This document shows, piece after piece, positions 45,039 through 53,166 of a stretch of DNA of 64,000 nucleotides. The notes beneath the pieces are model-generated. The model was not told the DNA's origin. It did not search any database and was given only the letters and a program-made list of their open reading frames with translations. Origin of the DNA: JALZVT01 sp964634815 (GTDB taxonomy: Bacteria > Pseudomonadota > Gammaproteobacteria > Pseudomonadales > Azotimanducaceae); NCBI GenBank assembly GCA_964634815.1, contig CAZWMD010000013.1, forward strand, positions 1 to 64,000, read 5' to 3'. Each line of letters begins with the position of its first letter. Within the stretch, counting starts at the first letter, position 1. The translations under genes were made by a program, and so were the position numbers.

Positions 45039-46091
45039 ATGAAAACAGGCATTGGCATTGGCAGCGCTTACTACAACGGTGAAGACTGGGATCAGCTTGT
45101 CGACTATACGGTAGAGGCTGACAAGATGGGGGTCGACTACGTTTGGTCGGCAGAGGCCTGGGGTATGGACGCCATTGTTCCCCTCGCCTACGTTGCCGCG
45201 CGAACAAAAAATATCAAACTTGGCACCGGCATACTGCAAATCTCCTCGCGTGTACCGTCAATGATCGCGATGACTGCACAAGCCTTATCAACCGTCTCTA
45301 ACGATCGGTTTGTCTTGGGCCTGGGAGTATCGGGGCCCCAGGTTGTTGAAGGTCTACACGGCGCAGCTTTTGCACACCCCCTCGGGCGTCTGCGCGAGTG
45401 TCTACAGATAATCCGCAAGGGTTTGTCTGGCGAGCGCTTGAGTTTTGAAGGCAAACACTACCTGTTACCTCGACCGGGCGGCGAAGGAAAACCCATCAAA
45501 CTGTCACAGCCCCCGCGTCCCGAGCTACCCATTTATCTGGCAACCCTTGGTCCCAAGTCCATGGAAATGACCGGCGAATTAGCCAACGGCTGGTTGGGAA
45601 CGTCCTTCATTCCGGAGAACGCTGATGTGTTCCTGGAACCCCTGCACCGGGGACTAAAAAAGTCTGGCAGGGTGCTCTCCGACATAGATATACAGGTCGG
45701 AGGCAGCTTTGAGATTGGCGACAACGTCGAACAGATGATCGAAGCCCGACGACCGGCCATGGCGTTCACCCTGGGTGGCATGGGTTCAGCGAAAACCAAT
45801 TTCTACAACGATGCCTTCAAACGCGCGGGCTATGAAGACGCGGCAATCGAGGTGCAGAATCTTTGGGTTAACGGCAAGAAAGATCAGGCAATACAGGCAG
45901 TGCCTGAAGAGATGGTGCTTAAAACGAGCCTGATTGGTACCGAAGAAATGGTACGTGAACGCCTGCGTGCGTATCGCGACGCTGGCGTGTCTACCCTGCG
46001 AGTCAGCACAGGTGGTAACGACTGGCGCGAACGAACCGATTCGCTGGCGGAGGCTATCGATCTGGTACAGCGTGAATCCGCAAGCTGGTAG
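45039..46091 (+). CDS. Luciferase-like F420-dependent-type oxidoreductase
   Basis: 350 residues from ATG 45039, preceded by GGAGAG at a good distance; the open frame continues upstream into the acyl-CoA dehydrogenase and is not used. Marks: KTGIGIGSAYYNGEDWDQLV, DYVWSAEAWGMDAIVPLAYVAART, KLGTGILQISSRVPSMIAMTA, RFVLGLGVSGPQVVEG and PRPELPIYLATLGPKSMEMTG. It is in the same transcriptional run as the acyl-CoA dehydrogenase, suggesting oxidation of a common substrate. F420 versus FMN use is unresolved. Confidence 0.88.
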   Translation: MKTGIGIGSAYYNGEDWDQLVDYTVEADKMGVDYVWSAEAWGMDAIVPLAYVAARTKNIKLGTGILQISSRVPSMIAMTAQALSTVSNDRFVLGLGVSGPQVVEGLHGAAFAHPLGRLRECLQIIRKGLSGERLSFEGKHYLLPRPGGEGKPIKLSQPPRPELPIYLATLGPKSMEMTGELANGWLGTSFIPENADVFLEPLHRGLKKSGRVLSDIDIQVGGSFEIGDNVEQMIEARRPAMAFTLGGMGSAKTNFYNDAFKRAGYEDAAIEVQNLWVNGKKDQAIQAVPEEMVLKTSLIGTEEMVRERLRAYRDAGVSTLRVSTGGNDWRERTDSLAEAIDLVQRESASW

Positions 46092-46112
46092 GCGCCTCAA
46101 GTCAGAGTCAAC

Positions 46113-47480
46113 TCAAGTTAAATTGAAATAGAAGACCATTGCCACAGCGGCTGGGGCAACCACACGCACAAGCCCCAGCCAAAGCCTGAACAACCCACCA
46201 TCCCCAACACCCAATTCCTGAACCTGCATCTCGCGCGACAACCACCAGCCGGCAAACAGGGCATAAAGCACGCCGCCTAACGGCAACATAACGTTGGATA
46301 CCAGATAATCGATCAAATCAAAGGGCGTTTTGGTTGCGAAGCTGTCAAAACCAGCCAGCAAATAGAGGTTTTCCCAGTGGGAAAACGACAGCACCGTAAT
46401 GAGGCCTAACGCGGCCGCAACACCACCAATCACGCAGGCCGCCATACCACGAGTCACGCCCTCAAACTCCACCGCCCGAGCCGTCGCGGTCTCAAGCATG
46501 GACAACGATGAGGTGAGTGCCGCCAAAAGCAGCATCAGAAAAAAGGCGGCGCCAACAAAGGAGCCACCAGGCATCTGGCCAAAAGCGGTAGCAAGGGTAA
46601 CAAACACAAGTCCAGGCCCTTCTCCTGGATCAAGATCAAAGGCAAACACCAGCGGAAAAATCACCAATCCCGCAAGCAATGCCACAAGCGTATCGCCGGC
46701 AGAGATGGTAAGCGCGGAACGAAACAGGTTGACGTCTTTCGGCAGGTAAGCGGAATAGGTTAAAACCGCGCCGACCCCTACATTCACAGAGAAGAACGCC
46801 TGACCAACAGCTGCTAATACAACCTTCGAATCAAGCTTGCTGAAATCTGGCCGGAACAGAAACTCCAAGGCCTGGGCAAAATTTGCAGTCAACGCACTAT
46901 AAATGACCAGCCCGATGAGCATGACAAACAATGCGGGCATGACTATGGTAATCACACGCTCAAGGCCGGTTTTTATACCCTTGGCAACCACTATGATCGT
47001 AGCGCCCGTAAACAATACGTGCCAAAACGTCAGACTGCCGGGTGAATGGAGAAAGGCGCCAAACTGCTTAGCGGTTTGTTCGGGCTGCAATCCGGCAAGC
47101 TGCCCACTAAGGGTTTTCACTAAATAGGCGCCACTCCAGCCCGCAATCACGCTGTAGAAGCTAAGAACCAGCAGCAGGGCAAAGAGCCCCATCCAGCCTA
47201 CCAGCGACCATCTGGGGCTATGACCTTGCTGACTGGCAAGCAGCTTAAGTGCTTCTGGCGCACTCTTGCCAGCTCGGCGGCCAATGATCATTTCTGAAAG
47301 CATGATCGGAGTTGCAATCAGAACGATCGCCAAAATATAAATCAGAACAAAGGCACTGCCGCCGCTGCTACCCAGGGTATAGGGGAATTTCCAGATATTG
47401 CCGAGGCCAACAGCAGCGCCCACTGACGCCAAAATGAAGGCCAGTCGTCCAGACCAATATTCGGCATTTTGTGCGGCCAT
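46113..47480 (-). CDS. Sodium-dependent transporter, NSS (SNF) family
   Basis: 455 residues with about 12 hydrophobic helices. The TM1 signature is complete: RLAFILASVGAAVGLGNIWKFPY, where the unwound GLGNIWKFPY binds sodium and substrate. SEMIIGRRAGKSAPEAL (TM2 loop) and the SVNVGVGAVLTYSAYLP segment further match bacterial LeuT/Tyt1-type carriers. It imports amino acids or related amines with sodium; marine habitat fits. Monocistronic; it converges on the luciferase-like gene. Confidence 0.92.
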   Translation of the reverse strand: MAAQNAEYWSGRLAFILASVGAAVGLGNIWKFPYTLGSSGGSAFVLIYILAIVLIATPIMLSEMIIGRRAGKSAPEALKLLASQQGHSPRWSLVGWMGLFALLLVLSFYSVIAGWSGAYLVKTLSGQLAGLQPEQTAKQFGAFLHSPGSLTFWHVLFTGATIIVVAKGIKTGLERVITIVMPALFVMLIGLVIYSALTANFAQALEFLFRPDFSKLDSKVVLAAVGQAFFSVNVGVGAVLTYSAYLPKDVNLFRSALTISAGDTLVALLAGLVIFPLVFAFDLDPGEGPGLVFVTLATAFGQMPGGSFVGAAFFLMLLLAALTSSLSMLETATARAVEFEGVTRGMAACVIGGVAAALGLITVLSFSHWENLYLLAGFDSFATKTPFDLIDYLVSNVMLPLGGVLYALFAGWWLSREMQVQELGVGDGGLFRLWLGLVRVVAPAAVAMVFYFNLT

Positions 47481-47571
47481 ATCTCGCTCAACCCTTTAAT
47501 GGGCTGCAATGGTGCACTGCGGATGGCCTTTCTAGCAAATCGGTGAACAGCGCGAAGTACATCCCCTGCGC

Positions 47572-47602
47572 AAAAAAAACGGCAGCGTTACGCTGCCGTT
47601 TT
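47572..47602 (-). terminator. Rho-independent terminator after the TorF porin gene
   Basis: On the minus strand ACGGCAGCG and CGCTGCCGT pair as a 9-bp stem around a TAA loop, preceded by AAAA and followed by eight T residues. It lies 45 bases after the stop of the porin gene. Confidence 0.9.
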
Positions 47603-47646
47603 CTACAAGCTCAAACTTTCAGGGTTCGAACTTACACTTCTCTAAG

Positions 47647-48381
47647 TTACTTGCTCAGGCCAATCTCGTAGGTATAGCCAACGGTGAACTTAACTTCATC
47701 GTTGTCCAGACCATCAGGACCAGGATCATCAAGATCTGTGGTTGAGATCATGAAGCTAAAGCCAGCTTTTGCGATCGAGACATTGAAATCAAAGTAGTTG
47801 CCGGGCACGCCATTGAACGCCTCGTTAAAGTCGCCGTCATGCCAGCCCACATGGAAGCCAACATCAACGTCAGCACCCACTGTGATGCCGTAATCTGCGT
47901 AGACATAAATCGCCTCGCCGAAACCAAAGTCTTGACCCGGCGCTTCGTCGGCTTCCGTGTTAGCAAGCAAGTTCAATCCAAGGGTAAAGCCCTGCACGCT
48001 TACAGAGCCATAGATCTCACCGAAGTCAAAATCTGCCTCATCGTCGTAGTTGTAGTAGAGGTAGCCTACGTCATAGGAGAACTCACCAACCTCACCGCCG
48101 TATCCAGCGTAGATATCATGCTCGTAAGAGAAGTCATCCGCCGGCGCGTAACTTACGTTGGACGCCCAGGTGCCTATATAAAAGCCATTGTCCGCCGCAA
48201 AATCTATGCCTCCAGACACTGCCGCTTCGTTTTGGCTCTGGGTAAGGCCGCGCCAAATGTAGTTACTCTGTGCACTCACATTCGCGGTCCACTCGTTTGC
48301 GTGGGCTGACGAGGCGCCTAGCGCTGCGCTACCGAGAGTGGCAATTCCTGCTGCAAGACAAGTTACTTTTAAGAAATTCAT
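47647..48381 (-). CDS. TorF-family (TIGR02001) putative outer-membrane porin
   Basis: 244 residues. Signal peptide to ASSAHA (about residue 28). The mature beta-barrel starts EWTANVSAQSNYIWRGLTQSQNEAAVSGGID, matching the family opening S-N-Y-x-x-R-G-x-x-Q, followed by DNGFYIGTWASNVSY and many alternating-hydrophobicity strands. The terminal aromatic is replaced by IGLSK. Family members are predicted porins, sometimes linked to nitrogen or light responses. Three ACTGATTTA repeats lie in its promoter region. Confidence 0.88.
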   Translation of the reverse strand: MNFLKVTCLAAGIATLGSAALGASSAHANEWTANVSAQSNYIWRGLTQSQNEAAVSGGIDFAADNGFYIGTWASNVSYAPADDFSYEHDIYAGYGGEVGEFSYDVGYLYYNYDDEADFDFGEIYGSVSVQGFTLGLNLLANTEADEAPGQDFGFGEAIYVYADYGITVGADVDVGFHVGWHDGDFNEAFNGVPGNYFDFNVSIAKAGFSFMISTTDLDDPGPDGLDNDEVKFTVGYTYEIGLSK

Positions 48382-48410
48382 TGAGATCCCCGATTCCGAT
48401 ATTCTTCGGT

Positions 48411-48446
48411 ACTGATTTAGAAAACTGATTTAAAGGTACTGATTTA
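48411..48446 (-). repeat. Three ACTGATTTA direct repeats upstream of the porin gene
   Basis: ACTGATTTA occurs at 48411-48419, 48424-48432 and 48438-48446, with periods of 13 and 14 bases; the first and last are within GGTACTGATTTA. They lie 30-65 bases upstream of the porin start codon and could be a regulator binding array. Confidence 0.5.
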
Positions 48447-48704
48447 ATGTCGCTAATAATTCTCAGTGGCAGAGCAATCCTGCTGCAGACGCACTGAGAA
48501 CCCCTGGCACTCCGAGAAAAGCAATTTCCGGGCCAAGAAAAAACCAACCCGAAAAACTGCATAAAGTGCAGGTCCGAGACCCTGCGCACACCAGGCCAAC
48601 CCTCTAACAGCACCACCTTGGTGCGAAAATCAGGGGCTGGTGCGCCACACGCACTGCAAAAGCGCTTGTTCTTGAAGACTAGTACAAGATTTGAGAAAAA
48701 AATC

Positions 48705-48732
48705 TTGCAACCCGCAGGGTTCGAAGTAATAT
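48705..48732 (+). promoter_or_regulatory. Candidate sigma-70 promoter of ArsR gene
   Basis: TTGCAA (48705-48710) and TAATAT (48727-48732) are separated by 16 bases. The predicted start is about 48739, giving a 100-base 5' UTR before the GTG at 48840. The match is good in both boxes, but no experiment supports it. Confidence 0.5.
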
Positions 48733-48756
48733 CTGCAAATTATCGCAGGTATGCAT

Positions 48757-48774
48757 GCATGCAGAAATGCATGC
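48757..48774 (+). promoter_or_regulatory. GCATGCA-GAAA-TGCATGC inverted repeat in leader
   Basis: A perfect 7-bp inverted repeat around GAAA, extendable to about 11 pairs with two wobbles (48753-48778). As RNA it would be a GNRA-tetraloop hairpin in the 5' UTR; as DNA it is a palindrome suited to an ArsR-type dimer (autoregulation). Which applies cannot be told from sequence. Confidence 0.45.
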
Positions 48775-48839
48775 GTGTGAAACTAGCGTGAAGCCAATGC
48801 CGGTTAACCGAATACTGGGAACAAAACGGACCTACTAGC

Positions 48840-49214
48840 GTGCCATCAAGAATTGTTGTTGCTAAAGAGCTTGCTGAAGTATTCAAGGTGATCGCCCACC
48901 CTGATCGCATTCGACTGATCGAGGAGCTCACTCAGGGTGAGATAGACGTCAATGGGCTGGCGGAACGCCTTGGTTTGAGCGGACCAAGGGTATCGCAGCA
49001 TCTGAATCAACTCAGAGTGCATCGCCTGGTGAGCGAACGCCGGGACGGACGCCGCCACTTTTACTCTCTGCCACAACCTGAAATCGCAGAATGGATTCTC
49101 AATGCTCTGGATTTTGTAGAGGGTCGCGGAACCACCATCCCCAAGGCAAAACTCAATACCGTACGCCGTATGTGGGGCCAGGGCGAGGGCGCAAATGATC
49201 AGTCTGCAGGATGA
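48840..49214 (+). CDS. ArsR-family transcriptional regulator without cysteines
   Basis: 124 residues with the winged-helix pattern ELAEVFKVIAHPDRIRLIEEL, the DNA-reading helix GLSGPRVSQHLNQLRVHRLV and wing SERRDGRRHFYSL. The protein has no cysteine at all, so it is not a thiolate metal sensor like ArsR or SmtB, nor a persulfide sensor like SqrR; a different signal must be read. It leads carbonic anhydrase and a SulP transporter on the same strand, spacing 102 and 70 bases, and may control inorganic-carbon uptake. GTG start. Confidence 0.87.
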   Translation: MPSRIVVAKELAEVFKVIAHPDRIRLIEELTQGEIDVNGLAERLGLSGPRVSQHLNQLRVHRLVSERRDGRRHFYSLPQPEIAEWILNALDFVEGRGTTIPKAKLNTVRRMWGQGEGANDQSAG

Positions 49215-49316
49215 AATAGCTGCCCAGTTGGAAGTCGCACAAAATAATACTGAATTGAATTGAACTGAATCCCTCTCAACCTTTCTTACTAAATCGTTTT
49301 CATCAAGGAGACCTAG

Positions 49317-49982
49317 ATGCCAAAGTTTGCCGCAGGAGTTGTTAAATTCCAGTCCGAAGTGTTCCCGGCAAAGAAGGAACTGTTTAAAGAACTGAGCCAG
49401 GGCCAATCGCCCGAAGCGCTCTTTATTACCTGCTCAGATTCCAGAATCGAGACGGCGATGATCACCCAGACCGGTCCGGGCGAGCTGTTCTTATGCCGAA
49501 ACGCCGGCAACATTGTGCCGCCACATACTGGCCATACCGGCGGTATGACCGCATCCATCGAGTTTGCGGTCGCGGCCCTGAACGTGCCTCACATCGTGGT
49601 CTGTGGACATACAGAGTGTGGCGCGATGAAAGGTGCGATGAACCCGGCCGGCCTGGATAGCTTGCCCCACGTCAGAGAATGGCTGGGTTACTCCAAGGCT
49701 GCAGTTGATGTGGTCAATGAGCTGGGCAAAGACGCGGACGACGCTACGAGAATGAAGATGCTTCTCGAACAGAACGTCATCCTGCAGCTAGCGCACCTGC
49801 GAACCCACCCAACGGTGGCTGTGCGTTTGGCCAAAGGCGACCTGCAGCTCCACGGCTGGGTTTACGATATCGAAAGTGGCGATGTGCAGGCCTACAATGA
49901 GGACACAAACGACTTCGAGACCGTCGCTGATCGCTACGCCGCTGAAGTTGCCAAACAAGCAACTGGTGACTGCAGCGCCTAG
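49317..49982 (+). CDS. Beta-class carbonic anhydrase
   Basis: 221 residues, catalysing CO2 + H2O to HCO3- + H+ in the cytoplasm. The zinc ligands and dyad are all present: C39, D41 and R43 in ITCSDSRIE, H98 and C101 in VVCGHTECGAMKG. FLCRNAGNIVPPH is the usual dimer strand. ATG start preceded by AAGGAG. It stands between an ArsR regulator and a SulP transporter, consistent with a bicarbonate supply module. Confidence 0.95.
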   Translation: MPKFAAGVVKFQSEVFPAKKELFKELSQGQSPEALFITCSDSRIETAMITQTGPGELFLCRNAGNIVPPHTGHTGGMTASIEFAVAALNVPHIVVCGHTECGAMKGAMNPAGLDSLPHVREWLGYSKAAVDVVNELGKDADDATRMKMLLEQNVILQLAHLRTHPTVAVRLAKGDLQLHGWVYDIESGDVQAYNEDTNDFETVADRYAAEVAKQATGDCSA

Positions 49983-50052
49983 CCTGCTCCTAACGCGGCC
50001 CAATGTGACAATGTCACTTTGATGGTTCACCCAATTCAATGAGAAACACAGC

Positions 50053-51708
50053 ATGAAATTTTTCGACACTTCTAACCTTCGCGGTGACATATTCGGCGGT
50101 GTGACCGCCGGTATTGTTGCCTTGCCGTTGGCGCTTGCCTTCGGGGAGGCCTCTGGCGCAGGTCCGATCGCCGGGCTGTGGGGCGCCATTTTTGTTGGCT
50201 TTTTTGCCTCGCTATTTGGCGGTACAGGTACCAACGTATCTGGTCCTACGGGCCCGATGGTGGTTGTTTTTGCTGGTGTTTTCGCTGAACTTTCCGGTAA
50301 CCCCACCCTCGTGTTTGGGGCCGTCGTACTCGCCGGCTTGCTGCAAATCCTGTTTGGCATCACCAAGCTGGGACAGTACATCAAGTTGGTACCCTACCCG
50401 GTCATTTCCGGATTCATGAGCGGCATCGGTTGCATCATCATCGCGCTGCAATTCGCCAGGCTGTTCGGCCACGAACCTGAGGGTGGCGGGACAATCCCGG
50501 CGCTCACAGCGATTCCGTCAGCAGTTATGGATCCAAACTTTGCAGCACTGGGCATCGGTCTGCTCACTCTTGCCATTGTGTTCTTCTGGCCCCCCAAATG
50601 GGGTAAGTGGTTGCCAGGCGCACTGGCCGCTCTCATTATCGGTACGCTATTGAGCCTGGTTGTGAAAGGTTCACCTATCCTCGGTGACATCCCCACCGGG
50701 CTGCCGTCATTCATTATTCCGGAATTCAGCCGCAGCACCTTCTTCATTGTGATTGAAGCCGCGTTCATCCTCGCCATCCTCGGTGCGATCGACAGCCTGC
50801 TCACCTCACTGGTGGCTGATAACATGACCCGGACTCGCCACGATTCAGACAAAGAACTGATTGGTCAGGGCATCGGTAACACGGTTGCCGGTCTGTTTGG
50901 TGCTATCCCTGGTGCCGGCGCAACCATGCGTACGGTAGTCAATATCCGTAGCGGTGGTTCAACCAAGATCGCTGGCATGCTGCACGCCGTAGTTCTGCTG
51001 TTGATCGTACTTAGCCTGTCTCCACTGGCATCACAGATACCCCATGCTGTCCTCGCTGGAATTCTGGTCAAGGTTGGTTATGACATTGTTGATGTGGCCT
51101 ATCTGAAGCGCGCGCACCGAGGACCTCGCTGGGATCTGGTGCTCATGGCCACGGTTCTCGGACTCACTGTCTTTGTCGATCTGATCACCGCCGTTGCCGT
51201 GGGTGTTGTTCTGGCAGCCCTCGCCTTTGTGAAGCGCCTGGCCGACACCCAACTGGCTGAAGTAGTTGATGCCGACAGCACCACCACAAGTGATGAGGAA
51301 ATCGAGCTGCTTACAAGCGCTAAAAACAAGGTCACTCTGTTTGATTTCACCGGACCACTGAGTTTTGGTGCGGCGGCCGACCTGGGTCATCAGGTACGAG
51401 AGAAAGTTCGAGAGCATACCAATGCAATCGTTCTCGACTTCACCCGACTAACCTTTATCGATGTGTCTGCAGCTCGAGCGGTTGAAACCATTGCTTGCGA
51501 TGCAAGCCATGCGGGCAAGACGGTCTATGTCGCAGGTCTGAACGAGGAAGTCGCTGGCGTACTGGAAGGTCTGGGGTCTGATCACTGCATTCCCAAAAAC
51601 ACCCGTTTTGAGCAGCGCCTTGATGCCATCAAGGCGGCTGTGACCGAAGTAAAGGGGCAGTCCAACGCGTCAGACATCCAGGGCGGATCTGTACCCCAGG
51701 GGACCTAA
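50053..51708 (+). CDS. SulP-family anion transporter with STAS domain (probable bicarbonate)
   Basis: 551 residues. About 12 hydrophobic helices with the SulP opening LRGDIFGGVTAGIVALPLALAFG and the transport-core segment GPTGPMVVVFAGVFAE. A C-terminal STAS domain (about residues 430-530) has LDFTRLTFIDVSAARAVETI. SulP proteins carry sulfate, bicarbonate or other anions. The carbonic anhydrase directly upstream favours a BicA-like sodium/bicarbonate role; the substrate is inferred from context. Confidence 0.88.
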   Translation: MKFFDTSNLRGDIFGGVTAGIVALPLALAFGEASGAGPIAGLWGAIFVGFFASLFGGTGTNVSGPTGPMVVVFAGVFAELSGNPTLVFGAVVLAGLLQILFGITKLGQYIKLVPYPVISGFMSGIGCIIIALQFARLFGHEPEGGGTIPALTAIPSAVMDPNFAALGIGLLTLAIVFFWPPKWGKWLPGALAALIIGTLLSLVVKGSPILGDIPTGLPSFIIPEFSRSTFFIVIEAAFILAILGAIDSLLTSLVADNMTRTRHDSDKELIGQGIGNTVAGLFGAIPGAGATMRTVVNIRSGGSTKIAGMLHAVVLLLIVLSLSPLASQIPHAVLAGILVKVGYDIVDVAYLKRAHRGPRWDLVLMATVLGLTVFVDLITAVAVGVVLAALAFVKRLADTQLAEVVDADSTTTSDEEIELLTSAKNKVTLFDFTGPLSFGAAADLGHQVREKVREHTNAIVLDFTRLTFIDVSAARAVETIACDASHAGKTVYVAGLNEEVAGVLEGLGSDHCIPKNTRFEQRLDAIKAAVTEVKGQSNASDIQGGSVPQGT

Positions 51709-51766
51709 AAAAACCTGCAAGAGGAATCAGCCCCCGGCGCCCTGTCCGATCGATTACAATCAGGAG

Positions 51767-52801
51767 ATGTGCAGCACTCATGATGTAGAAAACAGGACCG
51801 CAAGCTCCGACAAACGTGATGGCTATGTTCTGGTGAAGGACTGGCCACACTACCCCCCCGAGCTAACCTTTGAGATGGGTTCCGGTGTGGCTGTGGACAA
51901 CGCCGGTACCGTCTATCTGTTTACCCGTGATATCGAACACTGGGCCGCTCATCCGCTGGCGATGAGCGACAAGATGGGTAAAAGCAGTATCTCGATGTAC
52001 AGCCGCGACGGCGACTATCTGGGCAAGTGGGGACCTTCAGATGAACCGGGTTTTGCATTGGGTGGTCACACGCTCTACATCGAACACGACGGCATGTTCT
52101 GGGTCACCGATCGGGATGGTCACACCGTCAAGAAATATACCCCCAACGGCGAGCTTTTACTCACACTGGGAACCTTTGGCCAATGGGGTTGCGATGAACA
52201 GCATTTCAACGGCCCAACTGCCGTTGCAGTACAGCAAGATGGCACCATTGTGGTTGCCGACGGCTACTGGAATTCGAGACTGGTGTTTTTTGAGCCCGAC
52301 GGCACCTTCAAAAAGTCTGTCGGCGAATGGGGACGCGGCCCCGCGCAGTTCAACACTCCCCATGCTCTTGCCATAGATTCCCAGAACAGACTGCTGGTTG
52401 CAGACCTGTGCGGCGGTAACTTCCACGACTACATGACACTACCCGGTCAGATCGATGAGCAGCGCACCCGGGTTGAGCCAGAGTGCACACATCGCATCCA
52501 GATTCTCTCCTCCGATGGCACCTACCTCGATGAATGGACTCACATAACACCCCTGTCCATTGCCACCTACGGTGACAAAATCTACGCCAGCGACAAGATG
52601 AGCGACCTTGTAGTACTTAACGAGCAAGGCGACGTTGAAAAACGGGTGGCAGACATCGCCATCTACATACACCAGCTGGCTATGGATAAGCATGGAGATC
52701 TCTATACCGCCTCCGTTTATCCCGAACACGCTGGCGAAAAACGCGGCCCCAGCGGGCCCTCACACCGGCGCTGGACCCAGGCGCTTGCCGCTGCAAACTA
52801 A
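51767..52801 (+). CDS. NHL-repeat six-bladed propeller protein
   Basis: 344 residues without signal peptide. Blade-like repeats are clear: GSGVAVDNAGTVYLFTRD, HDGMFWVTDRDGHTVKKYTPNGELLLTLG, GPTAVAVQQDGTIVVADGYWNSRLVFFEPDG, and TPHALAIDSQNRLLVADL. This is the style of peptidylglycine alpha-amidating lyase and related NHL proteins. The ATG at 51767 was accepted although it lacks a strong ribosome-binding site. It is followed by an ABM protein and an amidohydrolase with 17 and -1 base spacing, so the three form a catabolic operon of unknown substrate. Confidence 0.8.
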   Translation: MCSTHDVENRTASSDKRDGYVLVKDWPHYPPELTFEMGSGVAVDNAGTVYLFTRDIEHWAAHPLAMSDKMGKSSISMYSRDGDYLGKWGPSDEPGFALGGHTLYIEHDGMFWVTDRDGHTVKKYTPNGELLLTLGTFGQWGCDEQHFNGPTAVAVQQDGTIVVADGYWNSRLVFFEPDGTFKKSVGEWGRGPAQFNTPHALAIDSQNRLLVADLCGGNFHDYMTLPGQIDEQRTRVEPECTHRIQILSSDGTYLDEWTHITPLSIATYGDKIYASDKMSDLVVLNEQGDVEKRVADIAIYIHQLAMDKHGDLYTASVYPEHAGEKRGPSGPSHRRWTQALAAAN

Positions 52802-52818
52802 ATAACCAGGAGAGATTC

Positions 52819-53166
52819 ATGATAATTGTTGTTGCTGCGTTGGAATTTCATAGCGAGGCTGATCGCGACCGGGCGATTGAGCTAACCCGAGATGTGCAGC
52901 TGGCTACCCGGGTAGAAGAAGCAGGCTGCCAGGATTACTGCTTTGCGCCCGACCCTGCTGTGGCTACCCGGGTACAGGTGTACGAACTCTGGGATGACAG
53001 CGACACCCTGGCTGCCCACTTTGACCACCCAAATTACGCCAAGATGGTCGAATTGCTCGCGGATGCGGGCATCAAAGAGAGCGTCAATCAGGCGTACCTG
53101 GTTGAACGCGGTGAGCCTGTCTATGGGCCAAATGGCGAAAAGAAAACAGCATTTTTTGCCGAATAA
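52819..53166 (+). CDS. Antibiotic-biosynthesis-monooxygenase (ABM)-like protein
   Basis: 115 residues of the dimeric alpha+beta barrel fold: IIVVAALEFHSEADRDRAIEL, GCQDYCFAPDPAVATRVQVYELWDDSDTLAAHFDHPNY. This is the common ABM pattern (N-terminal strand, E-x-W-D strand, then HFDxPHY helix). Members include cofactor-free monooxygenases and quinone-modifying enzymes. A good Shine-Dalgarno (CAGGAGAG) precedes the ATG, and its TAA overlaps the amidohydrolase ATG (TAATG). Confidence 0.85.
   Translation: MIIVVAALEFHSEADRDRAIELTRDVQLATRVEEAGCQDYCFAPDPAVATRVQVYELWDDSDTLAAHFDHPNYAKMVELLADAGIKESVNQAYLVERGEPVYGPNGEKKTAFFAE

Larger units (their letters stand above)
48382..48839. other. Divergent regulatory region, porin versus ArsR/CA/SulP operon
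   Basis: 458 bases without a supportable gene. It holds three ACTGATTTA repeats near the porin start, a sigma-70-like promoter facing the ArsR gene, and a hairpin-forming GCATGCA inverted repeat in the predicted 5' UTR. Each is listed separately. Confidence 0.6.

Noticed and set aside
52910..52990. Repeated TGGCTACCCGGGTA in the ABM gene
   Set aside because: Two copies of a 14-base stretch within coding sequence (LATRV and VATRV); explained by similar codons, no repeat element.
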